A stretch of DNA of 64,000 nt from RDYZ01 sp964518905 (GTDB lineage: Bacteria > Cyanobacteriota > Cyanobacteriia > Cyanobacteriales > Geitlerinemataceae). This document shows, in pieces, positions 1 through 9,306 of the stretch. The translations under genes and the position numbers were made by a program. The stretch's first letter is position 1. Every line of letters begins with the position of its first letter. The notes beneath the pieces are model-generated. The model saw nothing but the letters and a program-made list of their open reading frames with translations. It had not been told where the DNA came from and ran no database searches. The stretch spans positions 29,260 through 93,259 of the forward strand of contig CAZFJL010000008.1 of assembly GCA_964518905.1 (NCBI GenBank). The letters run 5' to 3'.

Positions 1-2917
1 CTAGCCACTGACGCGCTCGGGTGACATCGCTACAGGTATGAAAGAGGATTCCGCCCACCGCGTAGGCCGTCGCCAGTTCGGGTGCGGGGTCGGGCGCTTG
101 GGCGAGCAGTTGCGTCACGAGGGCGGCCAGTCGTTCGGGGCGTCCGGCGATCGCTGCCGGGGCGATCGCCTGTTCCAGTAGCGAACAGATCGGCTGACGG
201 GCGGCAATATTTCCCGCCTCCGACGGATTTAGATCCGTGGACTTGAACGTGAGTGGCCAGCGTCGAATTTGCTGCGACCAGGGGGTTTGATCCTCCAGTT
301 CGAGAGAAATACCCAGTTTTAAAGCGCCAACCTTAAGGGTTTGCCACAGCGTTTCATAGTCGCCTCGCATGGTTTGCTCAACCACAATCAACGAATATAA
401 AGCCGCCAGATCCTTGGGTCGCTTCGCCTCGGGTAAGAGGAGAGACACCAGGGCTTCCGATCGCTCTAGATTGCCTTGCAGATAGTCCAGCGTGGCGCGT
501 TCTAGGTTTAAATCCAGTTGAAGATTAGGCGCGATCACTCGCAAATCGGCGGTTACCTGGCTGAGTGCCGTTAACCCTTCATCGCAGTAGGTCACGGCGA
601 TCGCATATTCACCCTCTTGCTTGGCCTGTAAGGCAGCCGCAAGATTGAGCCGCGCCCGTTCAACATGATCGCTGTCGTTGTTGATCGCCTCGACACCGGC
701 ATTCCAGTGGTAGACCAAATCGGGCAAGTGTTCACGCGATTGGGGTGTTGCACACTCGCGCAATAACATCTGGCCAATCTGCAAATGCACTGCTGGGCGA
801 TCTGCCGTCGGCGTGAGCCGGTAGGCCACCTGTCGCACCAAATCATGCAAAAATTGATAATTTAACTCCCCAGACGTCTTGCTACTGTCTTCACGGGTTA
901 GATCAACGCCACTGGGTGGGGATAGCAAGCCTTCGATAATGGCGGGGGTCAGATCTCGCAAGACAGATCGGACGGAGCAATCGAGTAGTTGCGCCAGGAT
1001 CGAGAGGCTAAATGTCCGACCTAAAAATGCGCTGAGGCTCAAAACCTGCTGCGATCGCTGCGGCAACTGATGCAGCTTTTCGAGCATCAACTCCAGCACA
1101 TTATCGGTAATGGCCTGCGATCGCACGCGATCGATCTCCCACTGCCAGCTTTTCGACTCATCATCAAACCGCAACAGATCGGCGTTGTAGAGCGTCTTGA
1201 GAAACTCACGGACAAAGAATGGATTACCGTCGGTTTTTTGAAAGACGAGCGATGCCAGCGGCGCAATAAAACTGGTGGTTTGTTGCAGCGCATCGGCAAT
1301 CAGATCCATCGTTGCCGCCAGATTTAGGGACGTGAGATGAATGGAACTCACCCCCACACCCCGATCGCTCAGTCGCGTGCCACAGGCTTCGATATTGCAG
1401 GACTCCCCATCCGGGCGATAGGCTCCGACCACCACTAACGCCCGCGTCTGCGGCGCACTGAGCAGATCCTCCAAAAACTGCAAGGTGGACACATCCGCCC
1501 ACTGCAAATCATCTAAGAGCACCGCAACCGGATACGGGCTCGCGGCCAACGTCCACAGAAAACGCTGTAACACGAACAGAAAAGACGAGGGTTCGCTCGA
1601 TTGATCGAGATTCGAGGATTCTAAATCGATCGCCAACTGGAGATCCGGGACAATTTCAATCAGAGCGGCCAAATCACGATCGAGCGCTTCGCGAAATCGC
1701 GATCGCCATTCTGCGACCCGCTCGGCAGTTTCCGTCAGCAGTTGACGAGCAAACGCTTGGGCAATTTGAACAAAAGCCGTATAGGTCAGCTCCTGGGGAC
1801 TCGACTCAAAGCGACCACTCAGCACATAGCCGTATTGCGGTGCGATCGGCTTGAAACTCTCCGCAATCAGGCTCGATTTCCCGATTCCCCCTTCCCCAGA
1901 CACCAGCACCAGCTTGGGAGCCGCCTTCAGCGCGATCGCCCCCGTCCGATCCAGCAGACCAATCTCGCGAAAACTCTCCGCCAGACGTTTTAGTTCAGCC
2001 TCGCGCCCGTAGAGACGCGACGGCAACTGCAATCGATCGATCGAATCATGCTCCGCCAGCACCAGCGGGTCAATCTCGCCCGTCGCCTCCCACTGAATGA
2101 GACACAACACGAGATCGGTTTGCAAACCCCAGGCCGTTTGGTAGCGATCCTCGGGCATTTTCGCCAATAGCTTGGCGACAATCTCGCTCACAGTGACCGG
2201 TATGGTCGGCACGATATCGACCAATGGTGGCGATGCTTGGGCAATATGGGCGTGGATCAAATCGAGGGGATCGTCGCTTTCAAACGGCAATCGCCCTGTC
2301 AACAGTTGAAAAAAGGTAATACCGAGGGCGTAAAAATCCGTGCGGCAGTCAATACCCCGGCTCACCCGACCCGTTTGCTCAGGAGCAACATACGCGAGGG
2401 TATTGGGAAACTGAATGCGAGCGTTAATCGATCGGGGAATCTCACCGAGCGGGTAATCCTCCGCCCAAATTGCACCGCCAAAGTCCCACAGCGTTACGGT
2501 TTCACTCTCGGGCTCAAACAGAATATTCTCAGGCGAAATATTGCAGTGAACAATTTTGGCGTTGTGAACCAGCCCGAGAATTTCGGCGAAGCGACTGGCG
2601 ATCACCAAAAATTGCGTCAGTTCCAGTGGTTCAACTTGATGTGACAAAAACTGCCCGCCAATGTCATCGAAGACTAACATCGGGATATCTCGATCCAGGT
2701 CAGCATCGATCGCTGGAGCAATACCTTCAATCTCAAGATTGCTTAACAGTTGCCATTCGCAACGATAGCGATCGCGTTCATGCGGCGTCACCGAATCCGC
2801 TTTGGGAAGCTTGACGATGACAGGGTGAGCATCATGGAGACGGTGTCCACGATAGAGACGCGACGTCGGCGTTTCACTGATCGCATCTTGGAGATCGTAG
2901 CCGGGTAAGTGAAGCAT
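1..2917 (-). CDS. Ser/Thr-kinase-like + AAA ATPase multidomain sensor protein (C-terminus outside window)
   Basis: The reverse strand is open from an ATG (MLHLPGYDLQ...) to the window edge, giving at least 972 residues. Residues ~1-265 form a protein-kinase fold: beta-3 Lys36, catalytic-loop region HCNISPENIL (124-133), DFG at 145-147 and an APEQ-like segment. From ~290 an AAA/NACHT-type ATPase follows, with Walker A GEGGIGKSS (K347) and a Walker-B-like LLDDLQWAD near 465, then a helical region to the edge. This matches the cyanobacterial multidomain sensors that usually continue into GAF and histidine kinase or cyclase domains; that C-terminal part is not visible. The usual catalytic Asp of the HRD/HKD motif is Asn126, so phosphotransfer is doubtful. 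The start is chosen because MLxLPGY is the usual beginning of the family. Domain assignment is firm, the signalling output unknown. Confidence 0.88.
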   Translation of the reverse strand, partial: MLHLPGYDLQDAISETPTSRLYRGHRLHDAHPVIVKLPKADSVTPHERDRYRCEWQLLSNLEIEGIAPAIDADLDRDIPMLVFDDIGGQFLSHQVEPLELTQFLVIASRFAEILGLVHNAKIVHCNISPENILFEPESETVTLWDFGGAIWAEDYPLGEIPRSINARIQFPNTLAYVAPEQTGRVSRGIDCRTDFYALGITFFQLLTGRLPFESDDPLDLIHAHIAQASPPLVDIVPTIPVTVSEIVAKLLAKMPEDRYQTAWGLQTDLVLCLIQWEATGEIDPLVLAEHDSIDRLQLPSRLYGREAELKRLAESFREIGLLDRTGAIALKAAPKLVLVSGEGGIGKSSLIAESFKPIAPQYGYVLSGRFESSPQELTYTAFVQIAQAFARQLLTETAERVAEWRSRFREALDRDLAALIEIVPDLQLAIDLESSNLDQSSEPSSFLFVLQRFLWTLAASPYPVAVLLDDLQWADVSTLQFLEDLLSAPQTRALVVVGAYRPDGESCNIEACGTRLSDRGVGVSSIHLTSLNLAATMDLIADALQQTTSFIAPLASLVFQKTDGNPFFVREFLKTLYNADLLRFDDESKSWQWEIDRVRSQAITDNVLELMLEKLHQLPQRSQQVLSLSAFLGRTFSLSILAQLLDCSVRSVLRDLTPAIIEGLLSPPSGVDLTREDSSKTSGELNYQFLHDLVRQVAYRLTPTADRPAVHLQIGQMLLRECATPQSREHLPDLVYHWNAGVEAINNDSDHVERARLNLAAALQAKQEGEYAIAVTYCDEGLTALSQVTADLRVIAPNLQLDLNLERATLDYLQGNLERSEALVSLLLPEAKRPKDLAALYSLIVVEQTMRGDYETLWQTLKVGALKLGISLELEDQTPWSQQIRRWPLTFKSTDLNPSEAGNIAARQPICSLLEQAIAPAAIAGRPERLAALVTQLLAQAPDPAPELATAYAVGGILFHTCSDVTRARQWL

Positions 2918-2971
2918 CAAGCCGGAGCCGCCAAAACAAGGGTAAAACAGGACGCAAGCAGGGATCGAGTT

Positions 2972-2985
2972 GTATCAGTCGGTAC
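2972..2985. promoter_or_regulatory. Possible NtcA-type box (GTA-N8-TAC)
   Basis: A perfect GTA-N8-TAC palindrome lies 55 bp upstream of the kinase/ATPase gene start. A TAN3T hexamer (TACCCT, reverse strand, 2944-2939) follows 27 bp away; activated NtcA promoters normally have about 22. About fifteen such boxes are expected by chance in 64 kb, so this is only a candidate. Confidence 0.2.
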
Positions 2986-3328
2986 GAAAGGACGTTCGTT
3001 ATACCGAGGTTTGCGCGAAATCTGACTCGTTGAGATCACCGTCAAGACATAATTTCCAGTCTATATATGATCGCTCTGTGTACGATGCTAAGGCTATCCA
3101 AAATATAGACGGGCGAACAGAGCTCGATTGGATATTCAACCGTTCAACGTTCAAACTGAGTCGTTCAGTTTACTATTCGCGCGGCTTACAATTTGTTATC
3201 AAGAGTCACTTGGGGTGATTGGATGGATATTAATCAACACTCGACCACATTCGCCAACCGAACGCTTGCATTTTAAACTTGAATCTTAAAACTGTCTGTT
3301 TATTCTTGCTGCGCTGGTAGCGATCGGG
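2986..3328. other. Divergent intergenic region, no supported gene
   Basis: This separates the leftward kinase/ATPase gene from rightward argF and must carry the argF promoter. A short open frame at 2970-3218 has no recognisable protein features and is not called. Confidence 0.5.
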
Positions 3329-4252
3329 ATGATTTCACTTAAAGGACGCGATCTACTGACCCTCGGTGACCTGAGCGCCGACGAACTGACGGGCTTGGTT
3401 GACCTGGCCACCGAGCTTAAAGCGGGGAATCTGACCCCCCAATGTCCCGGCAAAGTGCTGGGTCTACTATTCTCGAAGGCATCAACCCGCACGCGGGTGA
3501 GCTTCACGGCGGCGATGTATCAAATGGGGGGACAGGTCATTGACCTCAATCCTAGCGTGACCCAAGTCGGACGCGGCGAACCGTTGATCGACACCGCCCG
3601 CGTACTCGATCGCTATCTCGACGTTGTTGCAATCCGCACCTTCGAGCAAAACGACCTCCAAATTTTCGCCGATCGCGCCGATATCCCCGTGATCAACGCC
3701 CTCACCGATCTCGCCCACCCCTGCCAAACCCTCGCCGACCTCCTCACTCTCAAAGAAGCCTTCGGAACCCTGGCTGGCCTCACTCTGACCTACATCGGCG
3801 ACGGCAACAATGTCGCCCACTCGCTAATGTTGGGCTGTGCGTTAGCCGGTGTGAACGTCCGCGTCGCTACCCCAGAAAACTTTGAGCCGCTGTCCGAAAT
3901 GACCGATCGCGCCCGCGCCATCGCCAATGGCAACAGCGAAGTCATCGTCACCACCGATCCCGAAGCTGCCGCAAAAGGAGCCCACGCCCTCTATACCGAC
4001 GTCTGGGCGAGCATGGGTCAAGAATCCGAAGCCGACGATCGCGCCCCCATCTTTGCCCCCTACCAAATCAATAATGCCTTGCTGAAGCTGGCCGATCCCA
4101 AGGCGATCGTCTTGCACTGTCTCCCCGCCCATCGCGGCGAAGAAATCACCGAAGAAGCGATGGAAGGATCGCACTCGCGCATTTGGGATCAAGCCGAAAA
4201 TCGGATGCACGCCCAGAAAGCCCTACTCGCAAGCGTTCTCGGGTTGGTGTAG
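3329..4252 (+). CDS. argF: Ornithine carbamoyltransferase
   Basis: Transfers the carbamoyl group of carbamoyl phosphate to ornithine, giving citrulline, the sixth step of arginine synthesis; cytosolic trimer. The 307-residue length is normal. The carbamoyl-phosphate motif STRTR is at 52-56, HPCQ at 130-133, and the ornithine-side motif HCLPAHRGEE begins at 263, which separates it from aspartate carbamoyltransferase. The ATG follows a HIP1-like tract and gives the expected N-terminus. No other arginine gene is adjacent; the next gene starts about 100 bp downstream and is unrelated by function. Confidence 0.96.
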   Translation: MISLKGRDLLTLGDLSADELTGLVDLATELKAGNLTPQCPGKVLGLLFSKASTRTRVSFTAAMYQMGGQVIDLNPSVTQVGRGEPLIDTARVLDRYLDVVAIRTFEQNDLQIFADRADIPVINALTDLAHPCQTLADLLTLKEAFGTLAGLTLTYIGDGNNVAHSLMLGCALAGVNVRVATPENFEPLSEMTDRARAIANGNSEVIVTTDPEAAAKGAHALYTDVWASMGQESEADDRAPIFAPYQINNALLKLADPKAIVLHCLPAHRGEEITEEAMEGSHSRIWDQAENRMHAQKALLASVLGLV

Positions 4253-4357
4253 CGTCAACGTTAGATGCACCGATATACCGTTAAGCATCCCAAACTCTTC
4301 GCTCTCACAAGCATCCCTCGCAAGCTCTCGCTACTCACCTTTTCAACTCCTCCTGCT

Positions 4358-5566
4358 ATGACTTCAGCGATCGAAACACCGGTGATGAACACCCCCAAAC
4401 TCGGTTTGCCCGTCACCATCATCACGGGCTTTCTCGGCAGCGGCAAAACCACTCTGCTCAACCACATCCTGACCAACCAATCCGGCATTAAAACCGCCGT
4501 CCTCGTCAACGAATTTGGCGAAATCGGCATCGATAACGAGCTGATCGTAGCCACCGATGACAGCACGATCGAACTCAGCAACGGCTGCATCTGCTGCACA
4601 ATCAATAGCGATTTGCTCGACGCCGTCTACAAAGTCCTCGAACGCCCCGACAAAATCGACTATCTCATCGTCGAAACGACCGGTGTCGCCGATCCGCTCC
4701 CCGTCGCCCTTACCTTCCTTGGCACAGAGCTACGCGATCTCACCCGTCTTGACTCGATCGTCACCCTTGTAGACTGCGAAAACTTCAGCCTCGATCTCTT
4801 CAACAGCGAAGCCGCCTACAGCCAAATCGCCTACGGTGACATCATCCTGCTCAACAAAACCGACCTGGTGGATGAAGCGGATGTCGATGCCCTCGAAGTG
4901 CGGATTCGCGACATCAAAAACGACGCCCGGATTTTACGCACCCGTCAATCCCAAGTCCCCCTGCCGCTGGTGTTGAGCGTCGGTTTGTTCGAGTCGGACA
5001 AGTATTTCGACGCAGCCGAGAAGTCGCACGATCATGACCACCACGATCACGCCGACCATGCCCACGGCTCCCAGGACTGCGAACCGGGCTGCACCGATCC
5101 CACTCATGATCACTCTCACGATCACGATCACGGACACGATCACGCCGCACACGCCGACCATGCTCACGCCTCCCAGGACTGCGAACCGGGCTGCACCGAT
5201 CCCACTCATGATCATTCCCACGACGGCCATAGCCACCACCTGGAAATCGATGGCTTTGTCTCGCTCTCCTTCCAAAGCGATCGCCCGTTCGACATTCGCA
5301 AGTTTCAATACTTCCTCGACAACCAATTACCGTCCAATATCTTCCGCGCTAAAGGCATCCTCTGGTTCGACGAAAGCCCATCACGCCACGTCTTCCACCT
5401 CAGCGGCAAACGCTTCACGATCGAAGATGACGACTGGAAACCGGGCGCAACGAAAACCAATCAAGTGGTCTTCATCGGTCAAAACCTCGACCAAGACACA
5501 TTGCTCGCCCAAGTCGAACATTGCTTAACCGTAGAATCGGTCGCACGCGGTAAAGGGTTTAGCTGA
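4358..5566 (+). CDS. CobW/G3E-family GTPase with His/Cys-rich metal-binding segment
   Basis: A 402-residue member of the COG0523 branch of G3E P-loop GTPases, which act as metal chaperones (Zn or Co insertion). Visible motifs: Walker A GFLGSGKTT, the signature metal site GCICC, the guanine-specificity motif NKTD, and a C-terminal CobW_C domain. Between the domains lies a His-rich linker with two copies of a block containing CEPGCTDPTHDHSHD. An upstream in-frame ATG at 4265 would add 31 residues unlike the family N-terminus, so the ATG at 4358 is preferred. The linker implies binding of several metal ions. Zn is the likeliest metal by family, but the sequence does not prove it. No Zur-type box was recognised upstream. 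Confidence 0.9.
   Translation: MTSAIETPVMNTPKLGLPVTIITGFLGSGKTTLLNHILTNQSGIKTAVLVNEFGEIGIDNELIVATDDSTIELSNGCICCTINSDLLDAVYKVLERPDKIDYLIVETTGVADPLPVALTFLGTELRDLTRLDSIVTLVDCENFSLDLFNSEAAYSQIAYGDIILLNKTDLVDEADVDALEVRIRDIKNDARILRTRQSQVPLPLVLSVGLFESDKYFDAAEKSHDHDHHDHADHAHGSQDCEPGCTDPTHDHSHDHDHGHDHAAHADHAHASQDCEPGCTDPTHDHSHDGHSHHLEIDGFVSLSFQSDRPFDIRKFQYFLDNQLPSNIFRAKGILWFDESPSRHVFHLSGKRFTIEDDDWKPGATKTNQVVFIGQNLDQDTLLAQVEHCLTVESVARGKGFS
5069..5214 (+). repeat. In-frame direct duplication inside the CobW linker (44 bp identical, 102-bp period)
   Basis: Bases 5069-5112 and 5171-5214 are identical over 44 bp and lie exactly 102 bp (34 codons) apart, so the frame is kept. Each copy encodes one Cys pair (CEPGC) followed by a His cluster. 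Confidence 0.9.
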
Positions 5567-5663
5567 TTGGTTGGTTGATTATCTTGGGCGAATTAATCGG
5601 GATTGATCGACATTGATTCCCTTAATTCGTCGCTGCTCTGTTCCCTCATCCCCCTTCAAACCT

Positions 5664-6149
5664 ATGACTTGGCGCGGCCAAAGCTCTCCACCCGATCGCA
5701 TCTTTTCGGCGTTGGTGTACCTGCTTCCGATGATTCGTGCCCTTCCCTTCGGGATCGGCCTACTGACCGCGATCCCCGCTCTAGGGCAGATCGTTTTACT
5801 GGCGATCGGGCCGTTCCTTCAGCTCTACGCCTTCCTGAACAATATCATTCCCTTCTTTCAGCTCATCGTCTTCTTCGCCCTCTACCTCGGCGTTGTTCGC
5901 AACTACCGCTTTAGCAACTTCCTGCGCTACAACGTCATGCAAGCCCTACTAATCGGGATTGCCATCTCGATCGTGGGCATCATCACGAACCTGCTCGGCT
6001 TGGACAACAATCTCCTGGGCGAAACATTACACACACTCACCTTTTTGGCCGCCTTTGGCGCGAGCATCTACAGCCTTGTGCGCAGCGCCACCGGCCTTTT
6101 CCCAGAGCTACCCATGATCTCCGACGCCGCCTACCAGTACATTCGATAG
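5664..6149 (+). CDS. Tic20-family membrane protein
   Basis: A 161-residue protein with about four hydrophobic segments: the first around the SALVYLLP motif near the N-terminus, then two central ones and one near the C-terminus. This is the layout of the Tic20/Ycf60 family, whose plastid members form part of the inner-envelope import channel; the cyanobacterial role is not established. The ATG at 5664 (MTWRGQ...) is chosen because the earlier in-frame codon at 5613 adds residues with no family resemblance. It lies about 100 bp after the CobW-type gene in the same direction, with a T-rich tract just downstream. Confidence 0.8.
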   Translation: MTWRGQSSPPDRIFSALVYLLPMIRALPFGIGLLTAIPALGQIVLLAIGPFLQLYAFLNNIIPFFQLIVFFALYLGVVRNYRFSNFLRYNVMQALLIGIAISIVGIITNLLGLDNNLLGETLHTLTFLAAFGASIYSLVRSATGLFPELPMISDAAYQYIR

Positions 6150-6194
6150 AAGCTTTTGGGCGGGATAATCTTAAGGCTTTTTTTGCTATGGGTT

Positions 6195-7163
6195 CTAAGA
6201 ATCTGATTGAATCTCTTTCCGTGGTGGATATTGCGGGCCCCGAATTATGTTGCGCAAACCATTCACGGCGGTATATAGGTTCGGAAGGTGTGATGCAACG
6301 CTAAAGATTATCTTTTGAGGTTTAGATAAGTACGCCCAGACGCTGACCAAAACCCGTTTGCGTGCGTCTGGAGAGCAACCCTCGATCGCTTTGCTCACAA
6401 TTGATCGAGCGCGTTGAGATAGCAAAGCTTGGGGGATTTCATACTGATGTTGCAAAGCGCATAATGCATGAAATGCCGCAGTCAAATGATTGCCGTTAAC
6501 ATCCAGTGTTTTGGAATGACTATTGGGGTTAGAGCAGCGGTAATAGCTCGATGGGAACGGATCGTAGGTCAGCGTCCGATCGTGGGCAGCACGTAAGATG
6601 ACATCCATATCCTCTGCACCGCGAAACTCAGACTTAAGGCCGCCAACTTCGATTAGTCGTTGGCGTTCGATCGCGCAACCCGAGAATTCTAGGATTCCAT
6701 GTTTGAGATACAGCTCGAAGTAAGCCTGATGCTGAATGCCGCTACGTACATCCTCAAAAGGTACATCTGACATCGAGACAACACGGTTTGCCGTGATGGA
6801 AAAATGTTCCGCAGCAGCCAGATAAACTACATCGTGGGTCTCGCGAATGGCCTGCTCGATGCGTTGTAGGTGCTCTGGCTTCCACCAATCATCTGCGTCT
6901 AAAAAGGCAATCCAGTCACCGATCGCCAGATCAATTCCGACGTTGCGTGCACCCGCAGGCCCGAGACGATCGCCATAGAGCAGACGGATCGGAATCGACG
7001 ACGTTGCTGCAACTTTTTCAACAATGGCAACACTGTTATCTGTCGAACCATCATCTACCACTAAAATTTCGGTCGCTGGGTAGGTTTGTTGTAAAACACT
7101 ATTTAACGTTTGCTCAAGCCACAGCCCTGCGTTGTAGCACGGAATAATGACAGAAAATTTCAT
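6195..7163 (-). CDS. Family 2 glycosyltransferase
   Basis: A 322-residue GT-A enzyme that probably transfers a sugar from a nucleotide-sugar donor to a cell-surface or exopolysaccharide acceptor; donor and acceptor cannot be read from the sequence. N-terminal SVIIPCYNAG, VVDDGSTDNS near 36-45 and the metal-binding DAD at 89-91 (within FLDADDWW) are typical of GT2. The ATG at 7163 places the first beta-strand at residue 3; an upstream in-frame start at 7202 would add 13 residues. No long C-terminal membrane anchor is obvious. It is convergent with the Tic20-like gene and not part of a visible polysaccharide cluster. Confidence 0.88.
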   Translation of the reverse strand: MKFSVIIPCYNAGLWLEQTLNSVLQQTYPATEILVVDDGSTDNSVAIVEKVAATSSIPIRLLYGDRLGPAGARNVGIDLAIGDWIAFLDADDWWKPEHLQRIEQAIRETHDVVYLAAAEHFSITANRVVSMSDVPFEDVRSGIQHQAYFELYLKHGILEFSGCAIERQRLIEVGGLKSEFRGAEDMDVILRAAHDRTLTYDPFPSSYYRCSNPNSHSKTLDVNGNHLTAAFHALCALQHQYEIPQALLSQRARSIVSKAIEGCSPDARKRVLVSVWAYLSKPQKIIFSVASHLPNLYTAVNGLRNIIRGPQYPPRKEIQSDS

Positions 7164-7553
7164 AGAATTTCGTATAGCGGTTACGGGAAAAACGGGTAGC
7201 ACTCAGACAGATTCAAATCTTGTGTTGCACCTATACTTATGGGCTCATTGCACAAAAAATGAAACCGCTAGATCCGTCTATAGAACCCAGAAGACCCGAG
7301 ACTAAAGTTTTGAATTAAGGTTTAAAACTAGGCGGAAATAATGGAGTAAATTAGAGTCAAGACGAAACAGACCGATCTTAGGCTGACCATAGAGTTTGAA
7401 TAGAGAACATTAACCTTAGGCCACCTAGTCGATTCGATTGATAGTCGTGCGTCAATCAAGACTCTAAAGAAATTAACAACTTTTGAACAGGTGATATGCG
7501 GGTTCTTTTTTGTGATGGTTAAACCCACAAGTCCTCAGTCAAAATGGGTGATG
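7164..7553. other. Intergenic, nothing recognised
   Basis: AT-rich spacer between two leftward genes. It presumably holds the glycosyltransferase promoter. A 66-codon open frame here shows no protein-like features. Confidence 0.5.
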
Positions 7554-7772
7554 CTAATCTTCGTCCCAACCTTCGACCAGTAAAAGCTCGGATAAAGGAT
7601 CTTGCATCGTAAACCCAAATTCGAGTAAATCTTGCTTGATGCGAGCCCAATCAGAACCGAATAGCAGGGCAATTTTCCAAATGCTATCGCTGGGTCGAAC
7701 AGCCTTAGACTCGACCAGTGATTGAACTTGTCGTTGAAATTTCACCATGGGGTGCTTTACCGGATGGTTCAT
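7554..7772 (-). CDS. Small conserved cyanobacterial protein of unknown function
   Basis: A 72-residue soluble protein (MNHPVKHPMVKF..., acidic C-terminus ending GWDED). The pattern of a short helix, a SIWKIALLFGSDW segment and the acidic tail resembles a group of 70-75-residue proteins common in cyanobacteria, possibly of the DUF4327 type; I am not certain of the family. The coding character (internal DPLSELLLVE helix, no rare-codon runs) and a clean ATG support a real gene. It stands alone with long spacers on both sides. Confidence 0.65.
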   Translation of the reverse strand: MNHPVKHPMVKFQRQVQSLVESKAVRPSDSIWKIALLFGSDWARIKQDLLEFGFTMQDPLSELLLVEGWDED

Positions 7773-8127
7773 GTATCCTCTTCTGTTGTGTAAATCTTTA
7801 ATTAAATGACGGTCGATTCAAAGGCGCGATTTTGTAGTTCGAGATCGCGTGCTATTTCAATCGACACCGAATGTTAAAAGACAGGTAACCTCGCGACCTA
7901 CTTTCATGACTTAGCTGCATTGTGTTAACAGTCTAGGCTCTTGTTTTGTTCGCGTGACGCCCGTATTTCTACTTATAAACTGACTTGACCAAATTTGACA
8001 AGTACTTTGAATTCTAAAGTTACTTGCTTTTCGTTATACCAGTGATGATTTTCTCTCAGAAATCCTGATGAGTCCGGTCTATTATTTGTTCGCTGATGAC
8101 ATTCTTGGTGTCTGTCAAAATGACGGC
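7773..8127. other. Intergenic, nothing recognised
   Basis: AT-rich spacer with no open frame of protein-like composition. It should contain the promoter of the 72-residue gene and the terminator of the hydrolase gene, but neither is obvious. Confidence 0.45.
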
Positions 8128-9072
8128 TTAGGACGAGGTCTCTAATCCACAATGCTTAAGAATCCACTGCTCGACAACGGGGTTAACCATTTCGGGTGCT
8201 TCATCTTGGGGACAGTGGCCTACGCCGGGAAGTTCAACAAAATCATCGACGCTCGAAAATTCCGCCAGCTTACGCGCTCGGGCGACAGGCTCCCATGGAT
8301 CACGATCGCCCCAAACCAACAGGGTTCGGCAGGACAAGACGGGTAACAGATCCTCGGGGAGCGGGCCTTGGGAGTACCGCGTAAAGGCAACGAAGACCTC
8401 CCAAGCACGGGGCGATCGCGATGGGGCAAGCAACATTTCGATCAGATCATCGGTAATGGCAGTTTTGCGGATGTAGGCTTGGGATAAGGCGGCGCGGACG
8501 GTTTTTGCGGTAGCGACGCGACTAAAGAAAAATTCACCGATCGCGGGGATCGCGAGTAAGTTTTGGACGAAGCGTGTGCCGTAGCGCTTGATCGGGTTTT
8601 GGTTGGTACGGCGTCGATCGTGCAGGAGGCGCAGCGAGCAGTTGAGCTGCACAATGCCGCGCACGAGATCGGGCGAGATCACGGCGGTTTGCATGGCGGC
8701 AATGCAGCCGATCGAGTTGGCGACGAAAAAGGCCGATTCGCCCACCACCTCGCGGCAAAAGTCGGCGAGTAGCGATCCCCAGGTCTCAAAGGTGTAGTCA
8801 ATACCGATCCCCGGCGTGGGTTTATGAGACGTGCCGAAGCCGATGAGGTCGATCGCAAAAACGCGAAATGATGTTGCCCAGGCCGGGATATTTTTTCGCC
8901 AATGACCGCTGGACGCTCCGAAACCATGCACCAAAACGATCGCGGCTCCCTGATCCCCCTGGGTTTGATAGCCAATCTTGAAGCCGCGCCAGTGCCAGAT
9001 GCGATCGGCAAACAGCAGCGCTTCGGGATCAGAGCCGGACAGAGATGTCGGAATCGGGGCGGTAAAAGTCAT
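8128..9072 (-). CDS. Alpha/beta-fold hydrolase
   Basis: A 314-residue cytosolic hydrolase. The oxyanion segment VLVHGFGASSGHW (47-59), nucleophile elbow ANSIG (Ser120), acid Asp258 in GDRDPW and base His286 in GVGHCPQDEAP form a complete triad. Overall shape and the DLIGFG motif recall the cyanobacterial/plant pheophytinase-like and lactone-esterase-like group, so a pigment- or lipid-ester substrate is possible but unproven. The elbow has Ala in place of the usual first Gly (ANSIG rather than GNSLG). The start matches the family. It is divergently arranged with the prenyl diphosphate synthase gene. Confidence 0.87.
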   Translation of the reverse strand: MTFTAPIPTSLSGSDPEALLFADRIWHWRGFKIGYQTQGDQGAAIVLVHGFGASSGHWRKNIPAWATSFRVFAIDLIGFGTSHKPTPGIGIDYTFETWGSLLADFCREVVGESAFFVANSIGCIAAMQTAVISPDLVRGIVQLNCSLRLLHDRRRTNQNPIKRYGTRFVQNLLAIPAIGEFFFSRVATAKTVRAALSQAYIRKTAITDDLIEMLLAPSRSPRAWEVFVAFTRYSQGPLPEDLLPVLSCRTLLVWGDRDPWEPVARARKLAEFSSVDDFVELPGVGHCPQDEAPEMVNPVVEQWILKHCGLETSS

Positions 9073-9306
9073 AGCGGTTAGCTCGGCTAGATAATCACAA
9101 GGCAGAGCAGATGGAACGTGAATTTAAATCAGACCAAGCGCCTTAAGTTTACAAATCGTAACAGACGGGGTTGGGTCTTGACACACCTAAGCTCCGTGAT
9201 GGTGAACGGTTATTGATCATAATTCCGTGCTAGATCGACGGGGTTGTCTTAAAATATGTAAGGGATATGTAAACTTTCGTAAATTCCGTTTTGATTCGGA
9301 GCATCG

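Noticed and set aside
2972..2985. NtcA box as evidence for nitrogen control of argF
   Set aside because: It is over 340 bp from argF and such palindromes occur by chance about once per 4 kb; kept only as a low-confidence site.
2970..3218. 82-codon open frame upstream of argF
   Set aside because: Composition is not protein-like, it overlaps the likely promoter region of two divergent genes and no family is recognisable.
7328..7528. 66-codon leftward open frame
   Set aside because: Lies in an AT-rich spacer, no ribosome-binding site, no protein features.
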